64,000 nt of DNA from Nonomuraea angiospora (GTDB taxonomy: Bacteria > Actinomycetota > Actinomycetes > Streptosporangiales > Streptosporangiaceae). The position numbers and the translations under genes are program-made. Below the pieces are notes generated by a model that did not search any database, had not been told where the DNA came from, and saw nothing but the letters and a program-made list of their open reading frames with translations. The stretch covers positions 11,036,001 to 11,100,000 of the forward strand of contig NZ_JADBEK010000001.1 in assembly GCF_014873145.1 (NCBI RefSeq). The letters are read 5' to 3'. This document shows positions 8,639 through 17,900 of the stretch, piece after piece (within the stretch, counting starts at the first letter, position 1; every line of letters starts with the position of its first letter).

Positions 8639-9616
8639 CTAGGGGCGGGGCTTCGTGCCCCGCATCCCGCGGCGCAGCGAGAAGATCATGTCCTCGCGCA
8701 TCTTCTTCGTGATCTCGGCGTGCGCGATCACGGACGCGCCGTGGAAGGTCCCCGGATACAGCACGAGCTCCGTCGTGACCCCCGCCTGCACCAGGCGCTG
8801 GGCGTACTCGATGCCCTCGTCGCGCAGCGGGTCGAACTCGCACACCACCACCAGCGCCGGGGGCAGCCCGGTGAGGTCGCCGGCCCGCATGGGCGCCGCG
8901 TAGGGGGACACGTCCGGTCCGCCCGGAGCCGGGCCGTCCTTGAGGTAGTACCGCCACATGGCCTCGTTGTTGCGGCTGTTCCAGCTCGGTGTGTCGACGA
9001 AGTCCCGCATGGACCGCGTCGTCATCCGGTCGTCCAGCACCGGCACGTCCAGGAACTGGAAGCAGATCTCCGGGCCGCCGCGGTCGCGGGCGAGGAGGGA
9101 GACCGCCGCGGACAGGTTCCCGCCGGCGCTGTCACCGCCGACCGCGATCCGCCCGGGGTCCACGCCTAGCTCCCCGGCCGCGGAGTGTAACCAGGTCAGC
9201 GACGCGTACGTGTCCTCCAGCGCCCCGGGGAACGGGGTCTCGGGGGAGAGCCGGTAGTCGACCGACACCACGACGGCGCCGACCCGGTCGGCGATCTCCG
9301 TGCACCGGGCGTCGAACACCACTAAGTCGGAGGCGACGAACCCGCCCCCGTGCAGGTAGAGGAGCGCCGGCCGGGGCCGGTCCGCGGCGGGCGGGCGGTA
9401 GAGGCGTACCTTCACCGGGGGCGCGCCCTCGGGACCGGGGATCTCGCGATCGCTGATGTCCACGGGCCGGCCGGGCGTGTACTGCGGGAGCTTGTCGTGG
9501 AAGGCCTGCTCTTCCTCGGGGGTGAGGGTGATCTCCCGGTTGACGACCTGGGAGAGTTCGACGTCGGGGATCATCGACGCCCACGGCGCGAGCTCTGAGT
9601 CGAGGTTGTAGCGCAT
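8639..9616 (-). CDS. alpha/beta-hydrolase, HSL-type esterase family
   Basis: 325-residue alpha/beta-hydrolase. The oxyanion motif HGGGFVASDL and the nucleophile elbow GGDSAGGNLS place it in the hormone-sensitive-lipase (esterase/deacetylase) group; the acid is in CEFDPLRDEG and the His in TFHGASV. The start ATG at 9614-9616 is fixed by GGAGG seven to eight bases upstream; a longer reading from 9652 lacks this. It is the last gene of the minus operon containing the PKS and the CCR, and it almost touches the convergent ligase gene (7-bp gap). Its role in the pathway is unknown: possibilities are hydrolytic editing of a stalled acyl thioester, product or precursor deacylation, or resistance. Confidence 0.85.
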   Translation of the reverse strand: MRYNLDSELAPWASMIPDVELSQVVNREITLTPEEEQAFHDKLPQYTPGRPVDISDREIPGPEGAPPVKVRLYRPPAADRPRPALLYLHGGGFVASDLVVFDARCTEIADRVGAVVVSVDYRLSPETPFPGALEDTYASLTWLHSAAGELGVDPGRIAVGGDSAGGNLSAAVSLLARDRGGPEICFQFLDVPVLDDRMTTRSMRDFVDTPSWNSRNNEAMWRYYLKDGPAPGGPDVSPYAAPMRAGDLTGLPPALVVVCEFDPLRDEGIEYAQRLVQAGVTTELVLYPGTFHGASVIAHAEITKKMREDMIFSLRRGMRGTKPRP

Positions 9617-9745
9617 GAGATCATCCTCCGTGCCGGGGCGGCGCCGGGTCATCCGCCGAATGGCCGCCGCCGGGCGGGCCCGCCCGGCCGAACGGCGGTG
9701 TTCATTGCGCGGGTGGTCATTGCCCGGGTGGTCATTGCCCGGTGT

Positions 9746-10507
9746 TCATTGCGCGGTGGCGCCGCCGTCGATGGCCAGGGCCGCGCCGGTGATGAAGGCC
9801 GCGTCGTCGCTGAGGAGGAACGCGACGAGCGCGGCGATCTCCCCGGGTTGCGCCGCCCGTCCCGAGGGGTTGGGCACCCGGGTCTCCAGCGGCCCGTCCA
9901 GCGGCGCCCCCAGCAGGTTGCGCAGCAGCGGGGTGTCGACGTTGCCGGTGACCAGCGCGTTGACCCGTACGCCCCGCTCGGCGTTCTCCAGGGCGACGGC
10001 CCTCGTCAGCCCGACCACACCGTGCTTGGCGGCCACGTACGGCGCCGCGCCCGGGATCCCGGCGCAGCCGTAGGTGGAGGCGTTGGTCACGATCGAGCCC
10101 CCGCCGGCGGCCAGGATCGCCGGGACCTGGTGCTTGAGGCCGTAGAAGACACTGGTGAGGTTCTGCTCCAGGTCCGCCCGCCAATGTGCCTCGTCCACGT
10201 CGGACACCAGCCCGGTCCCGTTCACGCCGCCGACGTTGTTGAACGCCCCGTCCAGCCGGCCGAACTCCGTGACCGCCGAGCGCACCACCCGTTCGGCGTC
10301 GGCCTCCACCGTGACGTCGGCCGGGACGAACAGCGCCCGGCCGCCCTTCGCCTGGATGTCGGCCACCACCTGCGCGCCGACGTCCTCGCGCCGGGCCGCG
10401 ATCACCACGGCGCCGCCGTCGGCGGCGACCCGCTCCGCGACGGCCTTGCCGATGCCGGAAGTCCCTCCTGTGATCACGACGACCTTGGAAGCCAGGTCAG
10501 CAGCCAC
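9746..10507 (-). CDS. short-chain dehydrogenase/reductase (FabG-like SDR)
   Basis: 253-residue classical SDR. TGGTSGIG binds the cofactor near the N-terminus, NNVGG is the beta-4 stabilising motif, and the catalytic Ser-Tyr-Lys appear as NASTYG and YVAAKHGVVG. The GTG start at 10507 follows GGAGG. It is 17 bp downstream of the CCR gene in the same minus operon, so it could serve acyl-CoA reduction in extender supply, a ketone on the macrolactam, or the 4-keto reduction of the sugar. With a dedicated 3-hydroxybutyryl-CoA dehydrogenase already at 3091, redundancy in the first role makes the others worth testing. Substrate unknown. Confidence 0.85.
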   Translation of the reverse strand: MAADLASKVVVITGGTSGIGKAVAERVAADGGAVVIAARREDVGAQVVADIQAKGGRALFVPADVTVEADAERVVRSAVTEFGRLDGAFNNVGGVNGTGLVSDVDEAHWRADLEQNLTSVFYGLKHQVPAILAAGGGSIVTNASTYGCAGIPGAAPYVAAKHGVVGLTRAVALENAERGVRVNALVTGNVDTPLLRNLLGAPLDGPLETRVPNPSGRAAQPGEIAALVAFLLSDDAAFITGAALAIDGGATAQ

Positions 10508-10524
10508 GTCTCATCCTCCGCAAG

Positions 10525-11871
10525 CTAGTTGTCCGACGGTTCGCGGAACCGGTTGATCTGGTCGATGTGGCGGGCGCGGAACTCGGGGTCGTCGACGCCG
10601 AGGCCGGGGCGCGGCGCCAGGCACAGGACCCCGACCTTGCCGCTGTGGGCGTTCGCGTGGACGCGGCGGGTCGCCACCCCGACCTCGTCGAGGTCGTAGA
10701 CGGCGGACAGGGTGGGGTGGATCGCCCCCTTGGCGATGAGCCGGTTGGCCTCCCAGGCCTCCCGGTAGTTCGCGAAGTGGGTGCCGACGATCCGCTTCAG
10801 CGCCATCCACAGGTAGCGGTTGTCGTACTGGTGCTGGTAGCCGGAGGTGGAGGCGCAGGTGACGATCGTGCCGCCGCGGCGGGCCACGTACACGCTCGCG
10901 CCCATGGTCTCCCGGCCCGGGTGCTCGAAGACCACGTCGGGGTCGTCGCCGCCGGTCAGCTCCCGGATCCGCGCCCCGAACCGCTTCCACTCCTTGGGGT
11001 CGGGGGTCTCCGGGTCCTTCCAGAACCGGAAGCCCTCCTCGGCCCGGTTGATCACCAGCTCCGCGCCCTGGGCCCGGACCAGCTCGGCCTTGTGGTCGCT
11101 GGAGACGACGCACACCGGGATCGCCCCGGCGCGCAGGACGAGCTGGGTGGCGTACGAGCCGAGCCCGCCCGCGGCTCCCCAGATGAGCACCACGTCGCCG
11201 ACCTTGATCTGCGCGCCGTTGCGCGAGATGAGCTGGCGGTAGGCCGTGGAGTGCACCAGGCCGGAGGACGCCGCCTCCTCCCAGGTCAGGTGGGCGGGCT
11301 TGGGCATGAGCTGGTTGGCCTTGACCAGGCTGAGCTGCGCGAGCCCGCCGTAGTTGGTCTCGTACCCCCAGATGCGCTGGTCGGGGTCGAGCATGCTGTC
11401 GTCGTGGCCGTCGGCCGAGGAGAGCTCGACCGACAGGCAGTGCGCCACGACCTTGTCCCCGGCCTGCCAGCGGTGGACGCCGGCGCCGGTCTTCAGCACG
11501 ACGCCGGACATGTCCGAACCGAGCACGTGGAAGGGCTGGTCGTGGATCCCGGCCGACGGGACCGCCTTCGCGTAGCGCTTCAGGAAGCCGAACGTGTGCA
11601 TCGGCTCGAAGATGGCGCTCCACACCGTGTTGTAGTTGATGCTGCTCGCCATCACCGCGACGAGCACCTCGCCGGGGCCGGGCTCCGGCGTGGGGACGTC
11701 GGACAGGGTCAGCGACTTCGCGGGATCGCGGTTCTCGGCCGGGATGGCGCCGAACATGTCCACGTCGTCGTGGAGCACGACCGCCGCCCGGTAGCTCTCC
11801 GGGATCCGGAGGTTCCTGAGCTGCTCGGCGTCGTACTGCTCGGACAGGAGGACGTCTGTGATTTCCTTCAT
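10525..11871 (-). CDS. ccr: crotonyl-CoA carboxylase/reductase
   Basis: 448-residue medium-chain reductase of the ECR/CCR class, full length. It reductively carboxylates crotonyl-CoA (or longer 2-enoyl-CoAs) with NADPH and CO2 to ethylmalonyl-CoA (or alkylmalonyl-CoA). Markers include the long N-terminal extension ending in VPTPEPGPGEVLV, SSINYNTVWSAIFEP, the nucleotide-binding WGAAGGLGSYATQL and VVFEHPGRETMG, where the Glu and neighbouring residues belong to the CO2-binding site in this family. It lies 71 bp after the PKS gene in the same operon. With KAS III and the hydroxyacyl-CoA dehydrogenase it forms an extender subcluster and predicts at least one ethyl (or larger) branch on the polyketide. 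Alkyl size is not predictable here. Confidence 0.95.
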   Translation of the reverse strand: MKEITDVLLSEQYDAEQLRNLRIPESYRAAVVLHDDVDMFGAIPAENRDPAKSLTLSDVPTPEPGPGEVLVAVMASSINYNTVWSAIFEPMHTFGFLKRYAKAVPSAGIHDQPFHVLGSDMSGVVLKTGAGVHRWQAGDKVVAHCLSVELSSADGHDDSMLDPDQRIWGYETNYGGLAQLSLVKANQLMPKPAHLTWEEAASSGLVHSTAYRQLISRNGAQIKVGDVVLIWGAAGGLGSYATQLVLRAGAIPVCVVSSDHKAELVRAQGAELVINRAEEGFRFWKDPETPDPKEWKRFGARIRELTGGDDPDVVFEHPGRETMGASVYVARRGGTIVTCASTSGYQHQYDNRYLWMALKRIVGTHFANYREAWEANRLIAKGAIHPTLSAVYDLDEVGVATRRVHANAHSGKVGVLCLAPRPGLGVDDPEFRARHIDQINRFREPSDN

Positions 11872-11942
11872 CGATGCTCCTTGGCGGGAGTTCGAGCGGG
11901 TTGGGGGTCAAGGGCCGGCGACAGGACGCGCGGCCCGCCGGG

Positions 11943-14900
11943 TCAGGACGCGCCGAGCTGGTCGTCCAGCGCGGCGAAGAGCTCCTCGTCGGAAAGGTCG
12001 TCGAGGTCCCGGCCGGCCTCCTCCGCCGCGCCGTTCACCCCTTCGGCCGCGTGCAGGATGGCCCGGAACCGGTCGCTGATCTGCGCCCGGTCCCCGGCGG
12101 ACAGCGCCTGCTCCCGTAGCAGCCGCTCCATCTCGTCGAGCTGGGCGAAGATCGAGCCCGACGGCGTCTCGGGCGCGAGCCTGTCCTGGACGAACCGGGC
12201 GAGGGCGATCGGGGTGGGATAGTCGAAGACCAGAGTGGCCGGGAGCTTCAGGCCGGTCGCCCGGCCCAGCCGGTTGCGCAGCTCCACCGCGGTCAGCGAG
12301 TCGAACCCGAGCTCGTTGAACGCGCGGTCCGGCTGGACCGGGTCGTCCGAGGTGTGCCCCAGTACCGCCGCGGCCTCCGCGCGTACCAGGGACACCACCA
12401 GGCGCTCCCGCTTGGCGGGCGGCAGCTCCGCGAGCCGCGCCGCGAACGCCGTACCGTCGTCGTCGCTCCCGGTGGCGGCCGGCGCTTCGAGCGCCCGCGT
12501 GAACTCGGGAACGGCGCTCACCAGGGGACGCGGCCGCGCCAGCGCGAAGGCGGGCGCGAAGCGCTCCCAGTCGATGTCGGTCACCACCAGGTGGCCCTCG
12601 CCGCTGCCGACCAGCTGGCCGATGGCCATCGCCGCGGCGTCGGGCGCCATCGGCCGCAGGCCGCTCCTGCCCAGCTGCTCCCCGGCGTCCTCCATCATCC
12701 CGCCGCCACCCCAGCCGCCCCAGGCGATCGAGGAGCCCGCGAGCCCGCGCAGCCGCCGGCGCTGCGCCAGCCCGTCGAGGAACGCGTTGGCGGCGGCGTA
12801 GGAGGCCTGCCCGCTCGATCCCCACACGGCCGCGCCGGAGGAGAACATCACGAACGCCTCCAGCGGCCGGTCACCCAGGAGCTCGTCCAGGTTGATCGCC
12901 CCGATGACCTTGGACCGGGCGTAGCCGGCGAAGTCCTCCAGCGTGGTGTCGGCCACGAGCACGTCGTCGTGCCCGACCCCGGCGGCGTGCATCACCGCCG
13001 TCAGGCCGGGGATCGACTCCAGCAGGTCCCGTACCGCCGCGCGGTCGGCCACGTCGCAGGCGGCCACCGTGACCTCGGCGCCCAGCGCCGTCAGCTCCGC
13101 CTCCAGCTCCGCGACGCCGTCGGCACCGCGGCCACGGCGGCTGACCAGCACCAGGTGGCCGGCGCCCTCCCGGGCGAGCCACCGCGCCACGTTCGCTCCG
13201 ACCCCGCTGGTGCCGCCGGTGACCAGCACCGTTCCGCTCGGCTTCCAGCTCGGTGCGCGGTCCGCGCCGCCGTTCGGGGAGCGCACCATGCGGCGCGCCC
13301 GTACGACGCCCGAGCGGATCGCCACCTGGTCCTCGCCGCTCGCGCCCGAGAGCACCCCCTGGAGCAGCGCGAGGTCGTCGGCTCCCGGGGCGGGGGGAAG
13401 ATCGACGATGCCGCCCCAGGTGTCGGGGTGGTCCACCGCGAGAACCGCGCCGAGCCCCCAGAGCGCGGTCTGGAACGGACTGACGCCCTCCGCGGCCCCG
13501 CCTCCGCCGGCCTCGCCTCCGCCGGCCGCGTCTCTGGCGGCCTCTTCTCCGCCGGCCGCGTCTCTGGCGGCCGCGTCTCCGGTGGCCCTGCCTTCGGCGC
13601 CCCTGTTTTCGGCGGCTCTGTCGTCCAGGGCGACCGCGCCGGACGTGGTCAGCCACAGGGGCGCGCTCACCTCCGCGTCGGCCAGCGCCTGCACCAACGT
13701 GACGGTCGCCGCGGCGCCCCGGGACAGCGTCGGGTGCTCCTCGTGCGGCTCGTCGTCGAGCGGCAGGAGACAGAGCACGCCGGTCAGTCCAGGCCGGGCC
13801 TGCGCGCGTATGGCTTCAGCGAGCGCGGTGCGGTCCTCGCCGCCGACGACCAGCGGATGCACCCGGGCGGCCCGCGCGGACAGACCGTCCAAAACGTCCC
13901 GGACGATCCGCGGATCGCCGCCCGCGGCGGGCACGGCCACCAGCCACGCCGTACCGGTGATCCCCGCCGCGCTCGGCGCGCTCACGCCGCGCCACACCAG
14001 CTTGTAACGCCAGTCGTCGAGTACGGACCGCTTGCGCTCCGCGTCCCGCAGGGACGACAGGGCGGGAAGCACGGTCCGCAGGGCGTCCGCGTCCACCTTC
14101 AACCGGGTGGCCAGCGCCTCCGTCTCCTCCGACTCCAACGCCTTCCAGAAACCGTCGTCCCGGGGGCCTTCCGACCCGTGCCCGTGGGCCGGCGGCTCCA
14201 GCCAGTAGTGGTGGTGTTGGAAGGGGTAGGTGGGCAGGTCGGTGGTGGTGGCGTTGGGGAGGAGGTGGTGCCAGTTGGGGGTGGTGGTGGTGTTGTGGGT
14301 GTGGGTGGTGGCGATGGCGGCCAGGAGGGTGTCGGGTTCGGGGTGGTTTTTGCGGAGGGTGGGGGTGAAGTGGCTGGTGGTGTGGGTTGCGGGGATGTTG
14401 TGGGGGGCGATGGCGGACAGGGTGGTGTCGGGTCCGATTTCGAGGTAGGTGGTGACGCCGGTGTGGTGGAGGTGGGTGATGGTGTTGGCGAATTGGACGG
14501 GTTGGCGGGCGTGGTGGGCCCAGTGGGTGGGGGTGAGGGTGTGGGTGGGGGTGGCGGTGGTGTTGGTGATGAGGGGGGTGTGGGCGGGGTGGTGGGTGAG
14601 GGTGTGGGCGAGGGTGTTGAGGGGGGTGAGGATGGGGTCGAGGAGGGGGGAGTGGAAGGCGTGGGAGACGGTGAGGGGGCGGGTTTTGCGGCCGAGGTTG
14701 GTGAAGTGGTTGGTGATGTGTTGGACGTCTTCGGTGTTGCCGGAGATGACGGTGCTGGTGGGGGAGTTGATGGCGGCGATGGCGGTGTGGGGGGTGAGGT
14801 GGGGGGTGATTTCTTCGGGGGTGGCGTTGATGGCGGTCATGGCGCCGCTTTGGGGGAGGGTTTGCATGAGGTGGGCGCGTTGGGTGATGAGGGTGGCGGC

Positions 14901-17900
14901 GTCGGTGAGGGTGAGGATGCCGGCGGTGTGGGCGGCGGTGATTTCGCCGAGGGAGTGTCCGGCGAGGTAGTGGGGGTGGATGTCGAGGCTGGCGAGGAGG
15001 TGGGTGAGGGCGGTTTGGAGGGCGAAGAGGGCGGGTTGGGTGTAGGTGGTTTGGTTGAGGAGGTGGGCTTGGGGGGTGTGGGGTTGGGCCCACATGATGT
15101 CGCGGAGGGGGTGTTCGAGGTGGGGGTCGAGGGCGTCGAGGGTGTTGTTGAGGGCGGTGGCGAAGGTGGGGAAGGTTTCGTAGAGTTGGCGGCCCATGCC
15201 GGGGTGTTGGGCGCCTTGTCCGGAGTAGAGGAATGCGGTTTTGCCGGGTCGGGCGCGTCCGGTGATGATGTTGACGCCCCTGCCCACGCCGTTGCCGTTG
15301 CCGTTGCTGTTGCCGTTGGGGGTGTCCGGGCGGGTGGGGGTGCCGGCTGGGTTGGCGGACGCGGCTCCGTTGTCGGCTGCGGTCGCGGATTCGGTTGCGG
15401 CGTTTGAGCCGTTAGCGCCGTTGGTGGTGGTGCCGGTGCCGTCATGAGCGCCGGTGCCGGTGCCGGTGCCGTCATGAGTGCCGTTGCCGTTGCCGTTGGC
15501 GGTCGCGATGGCGGTGCTGATGTCGGTGCCATTGGTCGCGCCAGCACCCGAGCCGTCGCTGTCGTCGCCCGCGCCCGCGTCACCGTTGCTGTTGCCGGTG
15601 CCGTTGCTCTTAGCGACGCCGTTGCCAGTGCCAAGACCCGTGCTGTCGGCTGTGTTTGTGCCGGTGAGGTGGTCGAGGGCGTGGTGGAGGTCGTCGGTGT
15701 TGCGGGCCAGGATGACGGCGCGGTGTTCGAGGTGGGCGCGTGTGGTGGCGGTCGATAGGGCGATGTCGTGCAGTGGCAGGTCGGGGTGGGTGGTGAGGTG
15801 GCCGGCCAGGCGGGCGGCCTGAGCGGCCAGGCTCGTCTGGTCACGGGCGGACAGGGCTACCGGGACCAGGGGCAGGGACGGCGGGGCTTCAGCGCCCGCC
15901 CTGGTGCCAGCGCCCGCCCTGGTGCCTGCGCCTGTGCCCGTGTCTGTGCTGACGACGGCGAGGTGGGGGGCTTGTTCGAGGATGAGGTGGGCGTTGGTGC
16001 CGCTGATGCCGAAGGAGGAGATGGCGGCGCGGCGTGGTTTGTCGGCGTTGTGGGGCCAGTTCTGGGGGTTTTGGAGGAGGCGGATCTGGCCTTGTTCCCA
16101 GTCGACGTGGGTGGTGGGGGTGGTGATGTGCAGAGTCTGCGGAAGAAGTCCTTCGCGCGCGGCCAGGACCATCTTGATCACACCCGCCACCCCGGAAGCG
16201 GCCTGCGAATGCCCGAAGTTGGACTTGACCGACCCCAGCCACAGCGGGTCCGCCGGGTCCCGATCGCGCCCGTAGGTGGCCAGCAGAGCCTGTGCCTCGA
16301 TGGGGTCGCCGAGTTTGGTGCCGGTGCCGTGCGCTTCGACCGCGTCGATGTCACCCGGGGCCAGACCGGCGTTGGCCAGCGCCTGACGGATCACCCGCTC
16401 CTGGGAAGGACCGTTGGGGGCCGACAGGCCGTTGCTGGCGCCGTCCTGGTTCACCGCCGACCCACGGATCACACCCAGAACCTGATGGCCGTTGGCCTGC
16501 GCCTCCGACAACCGCTCCAGCAGCAGGATGCCCACGCCTTCGGAGAAGACGGTGCCGTCGGCCTCGTCGGAGAACGCCTTGCACCGGCCGTCCCGCGCCA
16601 GACCACGCTGACGGCTGAAGTCCACCAGGAGCTCAGGTGTCGCCATGACCGTCACGCCGCCCGCGAGTGCCAGCGCGCTTTCACCTCTGCGCAGGGACTC
16701 GCAGGCCAGATGGATGGCAACGAGGGAGGAGGAGCAAGCGGTGTCCACCGTCAACGCCGGGCCTTCGAGCCCGAGGTTGTAGGCCACCCGCCCCGACATG
16801 ACCGAGCCGGCGTTTCCGGTCTGCAGGTATCCCTCGATCTCCTCGGGGTACGGTCCAGGCCCTGAGCCATAACCGGTCTGAGTTCCGCCGATGAAGACGC
16901 CGGTCGGGGTGCCACGGAGCGTGTCCGGGTCGATCCCCGCCCGTTCCAGAACCTCCCACGACGTCTCCAGCAGCAACCGCTGCTGCGGATCGATCGCGAT
17001 CGCCTCACGCGGACTGATCCCGAAGAACGCCGCGTCGAACCCGGCCGCGTCCTTCAGGAACCCGCCCTCCCGCAGATACGTGGTCCCCACATGATCCGGG
17101 TCCGGGTCATACAACGCCTCCAGGTCCCAGCCCCGATCCTCAGGGAACGACGAGATACCCGAACGGCCCTGCACCAGCATCTCCCACAGATCCTCCGGAG
17201 AGTTCACCCCGCCGGGGTAGCGGCAGCTCATCGCCACGATCGCGATCGGCTCCCCGACCCCGGCGGAGGTGGACGCGGCCCGGACCGGCGCGGCCGGGGA
17301 GGCCGCGTTGTTGCCGGTGACGCGCTGGAGGAGGTGCGCTGCCAGGGCGGTCGGGGTGGGGTGATCGAACACCAGCGTCGCGGGCAGTTTCATGCCGGCG
17401 GCCCGGCTCAGCCGGTTACGCAACTCGACAGAAGTCAGGGAGTCGAAGCCCAGGTCCTTGAACGGACGTCCCGCCTGGATCGCCTCGCCGGAGGCATGCC
17501 CTAGGACCGCTGCCGCTTCGGCGCACACCAGGGACACCAGCACGTGCTCCTGCTCGGCCGCCGGAAGACCGGCCAGACGGCGTTCCAGCGCCGACCCGCC
17601 ATCCGAGACAGGCTCGGTGCGGGCAGTGCGACGCGCGGGCGTGCGAGCCAGCCCACGCAGAATCGCCGGTACGCCGTCGTGGCGGTTGCTGAGGGTGTGG
17701 GTGTTGATGGGGAGGGGGAGGAGGTGGGGTTGGGGTGTGGTCAGGGCGGTGTCGAGGAGTTGGTTGCCTTGGGTGGTGGTGATCTGGTGGTAGCCGGCTT
17801 GTTCGATGCGGGTGATGTCGGTGGTGGTGAGGTGGGCGCTCATGCCGCTGGGTTGGTGCCAGAGTCCCCAGGCGAGGGCTTGGGCGGGTAGGCCGGTGGT

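Noticed and set aside
12354..15407. 1017-codon plus-strand frame rich in Gly and Val opposite the PKS
   Set aside because: It is the complement of the His/Thr/Pro-rich AT2 and the linker; no family resemblance and no start signal.
15270..15660. Possible CRISPR or non-coding repeat array
   Set aside because: Units are degenerate, without spacers, and stay in the PKS reading frame; it is a coding low-complexity linker.
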